Below, piece after piece: positions 16,454 through 24,479 of a stretch of 64,000 nt of DNA; the first letter of the stretch is position 1, and each line of letters opens with the position of its first letter. Source of the stretch: WHSM01 sp036375165 (lineage in GTDB: Bacteria; Actinomycetota; Actinomycetes; Mycobacteriales; Micromonosporaceae); the NCBI GenBank assembly GCA_036375165.1, contig DASUSI010000155.1:78026-142025 (forward strand), given 5' to 3'. The notes below the pieces were generated by a model, which was given only the letters and a program-made list of their open reading frames with translations, did no database searches and was not told where the DNA came from. The position numbers and the translations under genes are program-made.

Positions 16454-17440
16454 ATGGTTGACGAGTATCTGCCCACCGGCGACACCGCGGGCAACTTCAC
16501 CGGCGACCCCACCGGAGACGCGGACGCGCTGGACGCGTACAGCAGAGTGGTCTCCCGGGTGGCGGCCCGGCTGCTGCCTTCGGTGCTCAGCGTCCGGATC
16601 GACTCCCGGCACGGCGGTGCCGGCTCGGCCGTCGTCTTCACCCCGGACGGCTTCCTGCTCACCAGCGCGCACGTGGTGGAACGGTCCGCCAGCGGTACGG
16701 CGGTGTTCGCGGACGGCGCCGAGGCGGCCTTCGAGGTGGTCGGTGCCGACCCGCTCTCCGATCTCGCGGTGCTACGCACCCGCGGCGGCCTGGCGGAGCC
16801 CGCGACCCTGGGAGACGCCGACAAGCTCCGGATCGGACAGCTCGTGGTCGCGGTCGGCAACCCGATGGGACTGGCCGGCTCGGTAACCGCCGGGGTGGTC
16901 AGCGCGCTCGGACGGTCACTGCCGGCACGGCACGGCCGGCACATCCGGCTGATCGACGATGTCATCCAGACCGACGCCGCACTCAACCCGGGCAACTCCG
17001 GGGGCGCGCTGGCCGGCGCCGATGGTGAGGTGGTGGGAATCAACACCGCCGTCGCCGGCTACGGCCTCGGGCTCGCGGTACCGGTGAACTCGACCACCCG
17101 GCACATCATCACCGAACTGCTCTCCACCGGTCGGGTCCGCCGCGCCTGGCTCGGCGTGGCCGGGATGCCGGTCCCGCTGCCAGCCGCCATCGCGGAGCGC
17201 CGGGGTCAACGCACCGGGCTTCGGGTCGTCGAGGTGGTCCCGGCCAGCCCGGCCGGGACGGCCGGGATCTACCTCGGAGACGTGATCGTCTCCGCCGGTG
17301 ACCGGCAGGTCAGCGGAGTCCAGGACCTGCAACGACTGATGCTGGGGCGGGCGATCGGCAGCCGCCTGTCGATTACGCTGCTGCGCCGCGGAGCGTACGT
17401 GGACGTGGTCGCCGTACCGGAGGAACTGGCAAGCCGCTAG
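16454..17440 (+). CDS. HtrA/DegP-like serine protease with PDZ domain, apparently cytosolic
   Basis: 328 residues. A trypsin-like domain (about 35-225) carries the triad His73 (TSAHVV), Asp103 (DPLSDLAVL) and Ser182 (NPGNSGGAL); a PDZ domain (about 235-325) follows, with GLRVVEVVPASPAGTAGIY and the GDVIVSAGDRQV strand. Most actinobacterial HtrA proteins have a long membrane-anchored N-terminus; here the 35 residues before the protease domain are acidic and lack any hydrophobic segment, so cytosolic location is inferred. ATG at 16454 has no evident ribosome site, so leaderless translation is possible. It converges on cbs with four bases between. Confidence 0.9.
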   Translation: MVDEYLPTGDTAGNFTGDPTGDADALDAYSRVVSRVAARLLPSVLSVRIDSRHGGAGSAVVFTPDGFLLTSAHVVERSASGTAVFADGAEAAFEVVGADPLSDLAVLRTRGGLAEPATLGDADKLRIGQLVVAVGNPMGLAGSVTAGVVSALGRSLPARHGRHIRLIDDVIQTDAALNPGNSGGALAGADGEVVGINTAVAGYGLGLAVPVNSTTRHIITELLSTGRVRRAWLGVAGMPVPLPAAIAERRGQRTGLRVVEVVPASPAGTAGIYLGDVIVSAGDRQVSGVQDLQRLMLGRAIGSRLSITLLRRGAYVDVVAVPEELASR

Positions 17441-17444
17441 CCCG

Positions 17445-18818
17445 TCAGTGCGTCGCCTCCAGGTGCGTGAGCAGGTCCTGGCGGGTCACCAAGCCCGCCG
17501 GCTTGCCGTCCACCAGCACCATCGCGGCGTCGGACTTCTCCAACAGCGCCACCACCTCGGAGACCGGCTGGCCACCACCGATCACCGGCAACGGCGGGGA
17601 CATGTGGCCCTCGATCGAGTCGTGCAGGTTCGCCGAGCCGCTGAACAGCGCGTCCAGCAGGTCACGCTCCACAATCGATCCGGCGATCTCACCGGTGACC
17701 ACCGGGGGCTCGGCTTTCAGCACCGGCATCTGGGAGACGCCGTACTCGCGCATGATGTCGATCGCGTCGCGGATCGTCTCCGTCGGATGGACGTGCACCA
17801 TCTCCGGCATCCTGCCGCTCTTCCGGGTCAGCACGTCGAGCACGGTCATCGCGTCGTCGCCGGTGCGCAGGAAGCCGTACCGCGCCATCCAGTCGTCGTT
17901 GAAGATCTTCGACAGGTAGCCCCGGCCGCCGTCCGGGAGCAGCACCACCACCACGTCCTCGGGGCCGCCACGGCGTGCCACCTCCAGCGCGGCCACCACC
18001 GCCATCCCGCAGGAACCACCGACCAGCAGTCCCTCCTCCCTGGCCAACCGCCGGGTCAGGTCGAAGGAGTCGCGGTCCGAGACCGCGATCACCTCGTCGC
18101 AGATGTCCCGGTCGTAGGTGTCCGGCCAGAAGTCCTCACCGACCCCCTCGACCAGGTACGGCCGGCCGCCGCCGCCGGAGTACACCGAGCCCTCCGGGTC
18201 AGCACCGATGATCTTCACCGACCCGCCGGACGCCTCCCGCAGGTAGCGGCCGATGCCCGAAATGGTGCCGCCGGTGCCGACCCCGGCGACGAAGTGCGTG
18301 ACCCGGCCCTCGGTCTGCTGCCAGATTTCCGGACCGGTGGTCTCGTAGTGGGAGCGGGTGTTGTTCGGGTTGGCGTACTGGTTCGGCTTCCAGGCGCCAG
18401 GGATCTCCCGGGCCAGCCGGTCCGAAACGTTGTAGTACGAGCGCGGGTCCTCCGGAGCGACCGCGGTCGGGCACACCACCACCTCAGCGCCGTACGCCTT
18501 GAGCACGTTGATCTTGTCGTCACTGACCTTGTCCGGGCAGACGAACACGCACCGGTAGCCCCGCTGCTGCGCCAGAATCGCCAGGCCGATCCCAGTGTTA
18601 CCGCTGGTGGGTTCCACAATCGTGCCGCCCGGCTGGAGCAGGCCCTGCAGCTCGGCGTCCTCGATCATCCGCAACGCGATGCGGTCCTTCACGCTGCCGC
18701 CAGGGTTGAAGTACTCCACCTTGGCCAGCACGGTGGCATCGATACCTTTGGTGACGCTACGTAGCCTGACCAGCGGAGTGTCCCCGATCAGGTCTGTGAT
18801 CGACTCGTAGTACTTCAC
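17445..18818 (-). CDS. cbs: Cystathionine beta-synthase
   Basis: 457 residues. The catalytic PLP domain has the Schiff-base Lys44 in GGSVKDR, the TSGNTG loop for substrate carboxylate, and a glycine-rich phosphate loop (GVGTGGTISG). Two CBS domains follow (about 335-457). The enzyme condenses serine (or O-acetylserine-like substrates) with homocysteine to cystathionine. No heme-binding N-terminal extension is present, as usual for bacterial forms. GTG start at 18818. Together with the gamma-enzyme at 5436-6641 it gives a route from homocysteine to cysteine. Confidence 0.95.
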   Translation of the reverse strand: MKYYESITDLIGDTPLVRLRSVTKGIDATVLAKVEYFNPGGSVKDRIALRMIEDAELQGLLQPGGTIVEPTSGNTGIGLAILAQQRGYRCVFVCPDKVSDDKINVLKAYGAEVVVCPTAVAPEDPRSYYNVSDRLAREIPGAWKPNQYANPNNTRSHYETTGPEIWQQTEGRVTHFVAGVGTGGTISGIGRYLREASGGSVKIIGADPEGSVYSGGGGRPYLVEGVGEDFWPDTYDRDICDEVIAVSDRDSFDLTRRLAREEGLLVGGSCGMAVVAALEVARRGGPEDVVVVLLPDGGRGYLSKIFNDDWMARYGFLRTGDDAMTVLDVLTRKSGRMPEMVHVHPTETIRDAIDIMREYGVSQMPVLKAEPPVVTGEIAGSIVERDLLDALFSGSANLHDSIEGHMSPPLPVIGGGQPVSEVVALLEKSDAAMVLVDGKPAGLVTRQDLLTHLEATH

Positions 18819-18871
18819 GCCCGTGCCCTTTCACATCCGCGCCGGTCACCGTTGACCGGGACAGCCAGAGC

Positions 18872-19273
18872 CTACGGTCTCACCCTGGGCGCCGGGTGGG
18901 ACGGCGGCTCCTTGACGGCGTGGCTACCACCGCGCCGTTCCCAATCGATGAACCGTTCCGTCTCGTCCAGTAACGCGCCAGCCATCCATGCCGCGATCAC
19001 GGTGTCGTCCAGCAGCCCTGGAATCGCGAGCACCAACTCCGGTACGACGTCCACCGGAGACACGACGTACCCGGCCGCCGCGACCAGCAGCGCCAGCCGA
19101 CCCCAGCCCAGATCGGTGTAGCGACCCCGGACCCGGGCACCCAGCAACCGGGGCAGTGCCCGCAGCCGCTCGCCGACCCCCGGTGCACCGGGCCGCCTGC
19201 CGGCCCGGACCGCCCGCCACAACGCCACAAAGGCAGCACGCCGTCCACGACGTCCAGCCACGACCTTCGCCAT
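18872..19273 (-). CDS. YkvA (DUF1232) family protein
   Basis: 133 residues. A basic N-terminus, then the DUF1232 core: one membrane segment GRLALLVAAAGYVVSPVDVVPE followed by a helix GLLDDTVIAAWMAGALLDE. The conserved SPVDVVPE and LDD acidic residues are present. The family is widespread and poorly understood. The start at 19273 has GGAAGGTGG upstream. It sits 53 bases upstream of cbs on the same strand. Confidence 0.85.
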   Translation of the reverse strand: MAKVVAGRRGRRAAFVALWRAVRAGRRPGAPGVGERLRALPRLLGARVRGRYTDLGWGRLALLVAAAGYVVSPVDVVPELVLAIPGLLDDTVIAAWMAGALLDETERFIDWERRGGSHAVKEPPSHPAPRVRP

Positions 19274-19562
19274 ACCGTCCCACCTTCCGCGTCTCGCCCG
19301 GCTTTCCGACTCGTCAACCTTCGCCTCTCACGCCTTTCTTTGCCGCTGAGGCGTCTCTCATCAACGATGCGCCTCACGCCCGCCAACGCCCAGCAGACCC
19401 GGAATCGCCCCAACTGGCAACGACAACCACCTCGGGGGTAACGGACACCAGCGGCGGATACAACGTTTCATACCCGCCGTTCGCGGTGGCAAGCGTTAGC
19501 CTCGATTGACGGTTGGCAGCAACCGGTCGCAAGCAGGCATCGGCGCAAGGCGGGGAGGACCA

Positions 19563-20612
19563 ATGGGCCGGGTCTCGCGCGCAAGGAGAATCGCCACAGC
19601 GGCGCTCTACGGCGGCGGCGGTCTCGGCGTGGCAGGAGCGCTCACCGCCGGGCTGATCGTGGGCCAGATCAACTACGCGTGGCGGACCATCAAACCTCCC
19701 GAACACCCGGCACCGCCGTGCGACGGCCGCTACGGCGGTCCGTTGCCCGGCGAGCCGTTGAAACTGGTGCTGCTCGGGGACTCGTCAGCGGTGGGACTGG
19801 GCGTTCATGGTCCGGAACAGACTCCGGGCGCGGTCCTGGCGACCAATCTGGCGCGACTGATCGGACGCCCGGTCGACCTGTCGTGCTTCGGAGTCGTCGG
19901 TGCCCGGTCCGCTGACCTGCACCGGCAGGTGGACTTGGCGCTGCGGGTACCGCCGGACCTCACCCTGATCATGATTGGGGCCAACGACGTGACTCACCGG
20001 ATCTGGCCCAGTAACGCGGTACGTCACCTGGTGCAGGCGGTGCGTGCGCTTCGGAACACCGGTGGTGAGGTAATCGTCGGGACCTGCCCCGACCTGGGTA
20101 CGGTACAGCCGATCCAGCCGCCGCTGCGATGGGTCGCCCGGCGCTGGAGCCGGGAACTGGCAGCGGCGCAGACAATTGCCGTCGTGGAGGCCGGAGGGCG
20201 CACCGTGTCGCTTGGTGACCTGCTCGGGCCAGAGTTCGCCCGGGCGCCCGACCGGCTGTTCAGCGCCGACCGGTTCCACCCATCGGCTGCGGGCTACGCC
20301 GCCGTCGCCGCGGCGGTGCTGCCCACCGTGGTAGCCGCGCTGACCCCCGACGACCTCGAACCGCCTGAGGTAACCGACTCCTCCGGCACCCGGCTGCCGG
20401 TACGCCGGTCCGGTGTCGGCTCGCTGCCCCGGGCGGCCGTGGAGGCGGCGAACCATGCCGGTACGGAGGTCAGCGGCGCCGAGGTGGCCGGGGCCGAACG
20501 GGGACCGGCCGGACGCTGGGCGCAGCTGCGCCAGTGGGTGCTCGGCCGTACCTTCGACCCAGAACCGACCGCCGTCCGGCAGGCGGCAAGCCACGCCTTC
20601 GGAGGGTCATGA
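19563..20612 (+). CDS. SGNH/GDSL hydrolase, membrane-anchored (first of tandem pair)
   Basis: 349 residues. One N-terminal membrane helix (about 12-35) anchors an SGNH esterase domain: block I LLGDSSAVGLG (nucleophile Ser74), block III IMIGANDVT, and block V ADRFHPSAAGY with the catalytic Asp and His. The C-terminal 90 residues are Ala/Gly/Glu-rich and probably disordered. SGNH enzymes act on acyl or acetyl esters of lipids, glycans or peptides; the substrate is not predictable. ATG at 19563 has GGGAGG. The next gene, a paralogue, begins one base after this stop. Confidence 0.92.
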   Translation: MGRVSRARRIATAALYGGGGLGVAGALTAGLIVGQINYAWRTIKPPEHPAPPCDGRYGGPLPGEPLKLVLLGDSSAVGLGVHGPEQTPGAVLATNLARLIGRPVDLSCFGVVGARSADLHRQVDLALRVPPDLTLIMIGANDVTHRIWPSNAVRHLVQAVRALRNTGGEVIVGTCPDLGTVQPIQPPLRWVARRWSRELAAAQTIAVVEAGGRTVSLGDLLGPEFARAPDRLFSADRFHPSAAGYAAVAAAVLPTVVAALTPDDLEPPEVTDSSGTRLPVRRSGVGSLPRAAVEAANHAGTEVSGAEVAGAERGPAGRWAQLRQWVLGRTFDPEPTAVRQAASHAFGGS

Positions 20613-20613
20613 G

Positions 20614-21390
20614 ATGCCAACGGTACGACGTACGGTACGGACCCTGGGTTACGGGCTGGTGTTCGCGACGGGGGGCGCGACGGGCCTGCTGGCAGCCGAA
20701 CTACTCGCCGCACGGCTGCGTCGCCACGTGAGACCCGCCATCGGGCCGGGCATCCGGGCCAGCATCGGCGAGCCGGACCTGGCCACGGTACGGATGGTGA
20801 TGGTGGGCGACTCCTTCGCCGCCGGGGTCGGTGTCACCAGCGTCGATGACTCGGTGGGTGGGCACCTGGCCACCCTGCTCGCCGGTGATGGGCACCGGAT
20901 CGAGCTGTCGAGCGTGGCCGTCCCGGGCACCCGGTCGCACCACCTGGACACCCAGGTGTCCCGGGCACTGCTCGGAAGGCCACCCGATGTCGCCGTGATC
21001 CTGGTCGGACTGAACGACGCGACCCCCCTGGTCAACCCCTCGGAGGCGGCGTTCCACCTTGGAGCCGCGGTACGCCGGCTGCTGGACGCCGGGGTGGCGG
21101 TGGTGGTGGGAACCTGCCCGGACCTGGCCGCGTCCAGAGCGATCGGCCCTCCGCTGCGCCAGATCGTCGGCTGGTTGGGACGCCGGATCGCCCGTACCCA
21201 GGAACCCGCCGTAGTGGAGGCCGGTGGCGTGGCGGTCGACCTCGCCCGGCGTACCGGACCGGTGTTCCGGGCTGATCCCGGCACGATCTGTGTGGACGGT
21301 TTCCATCCTTCGGCGGACGGTTACCGGGTCTGGGCGCACGCGCTCTACCCGGCGGTGCGTGACGCGATCCGCTCTGTTCGCTCCGGCTGA
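20614..21390 (+). CDS. SGNH/GDSL hydrolase (second of tandem pair)
   Basis: 258 residues. An N-terminal hydrophobic helix (about 11-33) precedes the SGNH domain: VMVGDSFAAGVG (Ser67), ILVGLNDAT, and VDGFHPSADGY. It shares with the upstream protein the order AVRRLL...VVVGTCPDL and PPLR...W..R.....Q...VVEAGG, so the two look like products of tandem duplication. The start ATG follows the upstream stop (TGA-G-ATG) with GGAGGG in the upstream coding end, so translation is probably coupled. It lacks the disordered tail of its partner. Confidence 0.92.
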   Translation: MPTVRRTVRTLGYGLVFATGGATGLLAAELLAARLRRHVRPAIGPGIRASIGEPDLATVRMVMVGDSFAAGVGVTSVDDSVGGHLATLLAGDGHRIELSSVAVPGTRSHHLDTQVSRALLGRPPDVAVILVGLNDATPLVNPSEAAFHLGAAVRRLLDAGVAVVVGTCPDLAASRAIGPPLRQIVGWLGRRIARTQEPAVVEAGGVAVDLARRTGPVFRADPGTICVDGFHPSADGYRVWAHALYPAVRDAIRSVRSG

Positions 21391-21517
21391 CAGCGCGACG
21401 GAACAAGCCGCTGCGAGCGGTTGGCGCGGCCAGCGCGGCCGAATGGCCGCACGCGCTGACACCGGACACCGGTCGCTGACTCTGACATCGGGACTGACCA
21501 GCGGGTAACGTGGCCAC

Positions 21518-22765
21518 ATGTCTGAGGCTGTCATCGTGGCCACGGCGCGTTCCCCGATCGGACGCGCGTACAAGGGATCGCTGCGGGACATGCGACCCGA
21601 CGACCTCACCGCGTCGGTGATCCGGGCCGCCCTGGACAAGATCCCGGCACTGGACCCGGCCGACATCGACGATCTCCACCTGGGGTGCGGGTTACCCGGC
21701 GGCGAGCAGGGCTTCAACATGGCCCGGGTGGTGGCGGTACTGCTCGGCTACGACACCCTGCCGGGCGCGACGGTCACCCGCTACTGCGCCTCCAGCCTGC
21801 AGACCACCCGGATGGCGGCGCACGCGATCCGGGCCGGGGAAGGCGAAGTGTTCATCTCGGCGGGCGTGGAGTGCGTCTCCCGGCACGTCCGCGGCAGCTC
21901 CGACCGGCTGCCCGACGACGCGCAGGAACTTGTCGGCGGTGGCTGGCAGAACCCGGTCTTTGGGGAGGCGAGGAAGCGCACCGCGACCCGGGCCGGGGGC
22001 GGTGCCGAGACCTGGAACGACCCCCGCGAGTCCACAGCGGTGCCCGACGTCTACATCGCCATGGGCCAGACCGCGGAGAACCTCGCCCAGGTCCACGGCG
22101 TGACCCGCCAGGAGATGGACGAGTTCGGGGTACGCAGCCAGAACCTGGCCGAGTTGGCTGTCAAGGACGGGTTCTGGTCCCGGGAGATCACGCCGGTCAC
22201 GCTGCCCGATGGCACGGTGGTGGACGCTGACGACGGCCCCCGACCAGGTGTCACGTACGAGAAGGTCTCCCAGTTGCAGCCGGTGTTCCGCCCCGACGGC
22301 CGGGTGACCGCGGGTAACTGTTGTCCGCTGAACGACGGTGCCGCCGCGGTGGTGCTGATGAGCGCCCGCAAGGCGGGCGAATTGGGGATCCGGCCGCTTG
22401 CCCGGGTAGTTTCCACCGGGGTCTGCGCGCTGTCCCCCGAAATCATGGGGCTCGGCCCGGTGGAGGCGTCAAAACAGGCCCTGGCACGCGCCGGGATGAC
22501 CATCGACGACATCGACCTGGTGGAGATCAACGAGGCGTTCGCCGCCCAGGTGATCCCGTCGTACCAGCAGCTTGGGATCCCGATCGAGAAGCTCAACGTG
22601 ATGGGCGGAGCGATCGCGGTGGGGCACCCGTACGGGATGACCGGCGCCAGGATCACCGGCACTCTGATCAACGCGCTGCAGTGGCACGACAAGACGATCG
22701 GCCTGGAGACGATGTGTGTCGGCGGTGGTCAGGGCATGGCGATGATCATCGAACGCCTGACCTGA
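21518..22765 (+). CDS. Acetyl-CoA acyltransferase (thiolase)
   Basis: 415 residues of the thiolase family. The nucleophilic Cys90 lies in TRYCASSLQT; the C-terminal catalytic motifs are GGAIAVGHPYGMTGAR (His) and MCVGGGQGMA (Cys). It contains the longer inserted loop seen in FadA-like degradative thiolases. It catalyses CoA-dependent cleavage of 3-ketoacyl-CoA or the reverse condensation. No partner beta-oxidation gene is adjacent, so the pathway is undetermined. Confidence 0.93.
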   Translation: MSEAVIVATARSPIGRAYKGSLRDMRPDDLTASVIRAALDKIPALDPADIDDLHLGCGLPGGEQGFNMARVVAVLLGYDTLPGATVTRYCASSLQTTRMAAHAIRAGEGEVFISAGVECVSRHVRGSSDRLPDDAQELVGGGWQNPVFGEARKRTATRAGGGAETWNDPRESTAVPDVYIAMGQTAENLAQVHGVTRQEMDEFGVRSQNLAELAVKDGFWSREITPVTLPDGTVVDADDGPRPGVTYEKVSQLQPVFRPDGRVTAGNCCPLNDGAAAVVLMSARKAGELGIRPLARVVSTGVCALSPEIMGLGPVEASKQALARAGMTIDDIDLVEINEAFAAQVIPSYQQLGIPIEKLNVMGGAIAVGHPYGMTGARITGTLINALQWHDKTIGLETMCVGGGQGMAMIIERLT

Positions 22766-22780
22766 CCGGCCGCGCCGGGC

Positions 22781-22800
22781 GCGGTGCGGTGCGGTGCGGT
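22781..22800. repeat. Pentanucleotide tandem repeat (GCGGT)4
   Basis: Four exact GCGGT units followed by GCGGG lie in the 40-base gap between the convergent thiolase and DUF-type genes. Repeats of this kind can vary by slippage. It lies outside coding sequence. Confidence 0.8.
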
Positions 22801-22805
22801 GCGGG

Positions 22806-23186
22806 TCATCCGTCCCGCGATTCCCGGTGCACCAGGGCCGGGTTGCCGGTGAACGCTTCCCGGGTGCGAGCCACCCAGCCACGGGCAACGGTCATGGTCT
22901 GCTGTTTCGGCGAGGCTCGCAGCAGGTCGCGGGTCACCACCACGAGCTGATCGGGCAGTGCCAGGTCGTTCTCCAGCCGGGGTACGGTACGCCGGGGCTG
23001 CCCCTCGGCGTCCGCCGCCAGGTCGGCGATCCGCTGTACCAGATCGTGTACCAGATCCGCCCGGGTGCGTCCGAAGACGCCGGACGCCGCCCTCCACCGG
23101 GGCGGCGTCCAGTACATCACCTGACCGATCAGCCGGTCGACGGCGGTGCGCAACTCGTCGGCACCGTCGGCCATCCGCTCACTCAC
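22806..23186 (-). CDS. Small conserved-looking protein of unknown function
   Basis: About 122-126 residues, soluble, helical by composition, with a Trp/Pro-Arg motif MYWTPPRWR near the N-terminus and a basic helix LVHDLVQRIADLAADAEG. I do not recognise a family. GTG at 23186 overlaps the end of the upstream YccA gene (GTGAGTGA), and ATG at 23174 is an alternative; neither has a clear separate ribosome site, so translation is likely coupled to YccA. Codon and base use match the neighbours. Confidence 0.65.
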   Translation of the reverse strand: MSERMADGADELRTAVDRLIGQVMYWTPPRWRAASGVFGRTRADLVHDLVQRIADLAADAEGQPRRTVPRLENDLALPDQLVVVTRDLLRASPKQQTMTVARGWVARTREAFTGNPALVHRESRDG

Positions 23187-24003
23187 GCAGCAGGCTGAGC
23201 AGGCGCAGCAGCTGGAGGTACATGAAGATCAGGCCGACCAGGATCCCGAACGACGCGTACCAGGCGAACTTGCGGGGCGCTCCCAGCCGTACCCCTTCCT
23301 CGACCAGCTTGAAGTCGAGCAGGAAGCTCAGCGCACCCCACACCGTGATGCCCAGCGTGAGCAGGATCGGCAGCATCTCGACCTTGCCGTCCGTCGGGTC
23401 GCCGAAGATACCGAGGTCGGTACCGAACAGTCCGAGCACCAGGTTCAACAGGAACAGGCCCATGATCCCGAACCCGATCCCGATCATCACCTTGGTGAAG
23501 CCGGATGTCACCCGGATCACTCGCGACTTGTAGACCAGCGCCATGCCGGCGAACACCGCGAAGGTCCCGACAGCGGCCTGCAACACGATCCCGCTGAACA
23601 GTGTCTCGTAGAACTTGCTGACCACGCCGACGAACACGCCCTCGACCACCGCGTAGGCACCGATCAGGTACGGGTTCGTGATCCGCATGAACGAGATCGC
23701 GAGCACCAGGACCAGTCCGACGATCATGGAACCGAACAGTGCGACCCCGAGGGTCGCGGGCGGCAGTAACAGCCACGACACCGCGCCGACCACGCCGGTC
23801 AGGGTGAGCAGGCCGACGGTCCGGACCACCACGTCGTCGATCGTCATCGCACCGCCGACCTGCGGTGGCGCTACCGACGGATACGCTCCGGACATCGAGT
23901 AGTCGTACCCTTGCTGGCCCGGCGGACCGTACGGCGCCGGGGCCGTCCGTTGCTGGGCCGCGGTCTGGGTCAAGCCGCCGAGCACGAAATTCGAGCTCTT
24001 CAA
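23179..24003 (-). CDS. Bax inhibitor-1 / YccA family membrane protein
   Basis: 274 residues: a Gln/Pro/Gly-rich cytoplasmic N-terminus of about 55 residues, then seven membrane helices of the BI-1/YccA (TMBIM) family. The basic N-terminus KSSNFVLGG is the typical start of actinobacterial members, so TTG at 24003 (GGAGG five bases upstream) is preferred to ATG at 24021. Family members include a bacterial pH-sensitive Ca2+ leak protein and YccA, an inhibitor of FtsH; the role here is not known. Confidence 0.9.
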   Translation of the reverse strand: MKSSNFVLGGLTQTAAQQRTAPAPYGPPGQQGYDYSMSGAYPSVAPPQVGGAMTIDDVVVRTVGLLTLTGVVGAVSWLLLPPATLGVALFGSMIVGLVLVLAISFMRITNPYLIGAYAVVEGVFVGVVSKFYETLFSGIVLQAAVGTFAVFAGMALVYKSRVIRVTSGFTKVMIGIGFGIMGLFLLNLVLGLFGTDLGIFGDPTDGKVEMLPILLTLGITVWGALSFLLDFKLVEEGVRLGAPRKFAWYASFGILVGLIFMYLQLLRLLSLLRE

Positions 24004-24123
24004 CGCTGCCTCCTCGGCCATCGTTTCTCACGGCGTGCGGTACACGCCGCACGTCCAGGGTAGCTGGGCAGGTCCACCCCGCAGCATGGTGATCGACACC
24101 CGGCCCTGGGGTCGCCCGCTGTG

Positions 24124-24139
24124 CGCGCCGTACGGCGCG
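24124..24139 (-). terminator. 16-bp perfect palindrome after tRNA-Leu
   Basis: CGCGCCGTACGGCGCG starts 12 bases past the tRNA 3' end on the minus strand and can fold as a six-pair GC stem with a GTAC loop. It is a candidate factor-independent terminator or processing boundary. Confidence 0.45.
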
Positions 24140-24151
24140 TCGATGCCCTTG

Positions 24152-24233
24152 TGCCCGGGGCGGGGCTCGAACCCGCATGCCTCTCGGCAGCCGCTTTTAA
24201 GGCGGCCGTGTATGCCTGTTCCACCACCCGGGC
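24152..24233 (-). tRNA. tRNA-Leu (anticodon UAA)
   Basis: 82 bases fold as a class II tRNA: acceptor stem GCCCGGG paired with CCCGGGC, discriminator A at 24152, anticodon stem GCCGC/GCGGC with loop CTTAAAA (anticodon TAA), a long variable arm TGCC-GAGA-GGCA typical of leucine tRNAs, and T stem GCGGG/CCCGC. The CCA end is not encoded. It reads the UUA codon, which is rare in GC-rich actinobacteria; in Streptomyces the equivalent tRNA is BldA, a developmental regulator. Confidence 0.95.
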
Positions 24234-24398
24234 GACAGGTCGGGGGCACCACGCCCGCCTACACGTTAGCCGGAGGACGTCCCGGTTGACGCATACACAG
24301 CGTTATCAATTTCGCCGCCGCCCAGCGCTCTGACGAGCCGTCACCGGGCGGCTCCGGTGCGCCGATCATGGACCTGGCCAGCACTGCCGGCCGATCCC

Positions 24399-24425
24399 GT
24401 TATCTGACCACTGTGGACAGATAAC
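24399..24425. repeat. 27-bp near-perfect palindrome between tRNA-Leu and ndh genes
   Basis: GTTATCTGaCCAC-T-GTGGaCAGATAAC has 13-base arms with one mismatch around a single central base. It is AT-richer than its surroundings. It lies 54 bases after the stop of the dehydrogenase gene and 165 bases upstream of the tRNA-Leu(UAA) 5' end. Either a terminator or a protein-binding dyad is possible. The rest of the 246-base gap shows nothing else. Confidence 0.55.
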
Positions 24426-24479
24426 GCAACCCCCCGGCTGGTCGCCACGCACGGAGCCCTTCACCAGTGAGACGTCCCT

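Noticed and set aside
22781..22805. CRISPR-like short repeat
   Set aside because: Five-base units without spacers are a simple tandem repeat; no cas gene is near.
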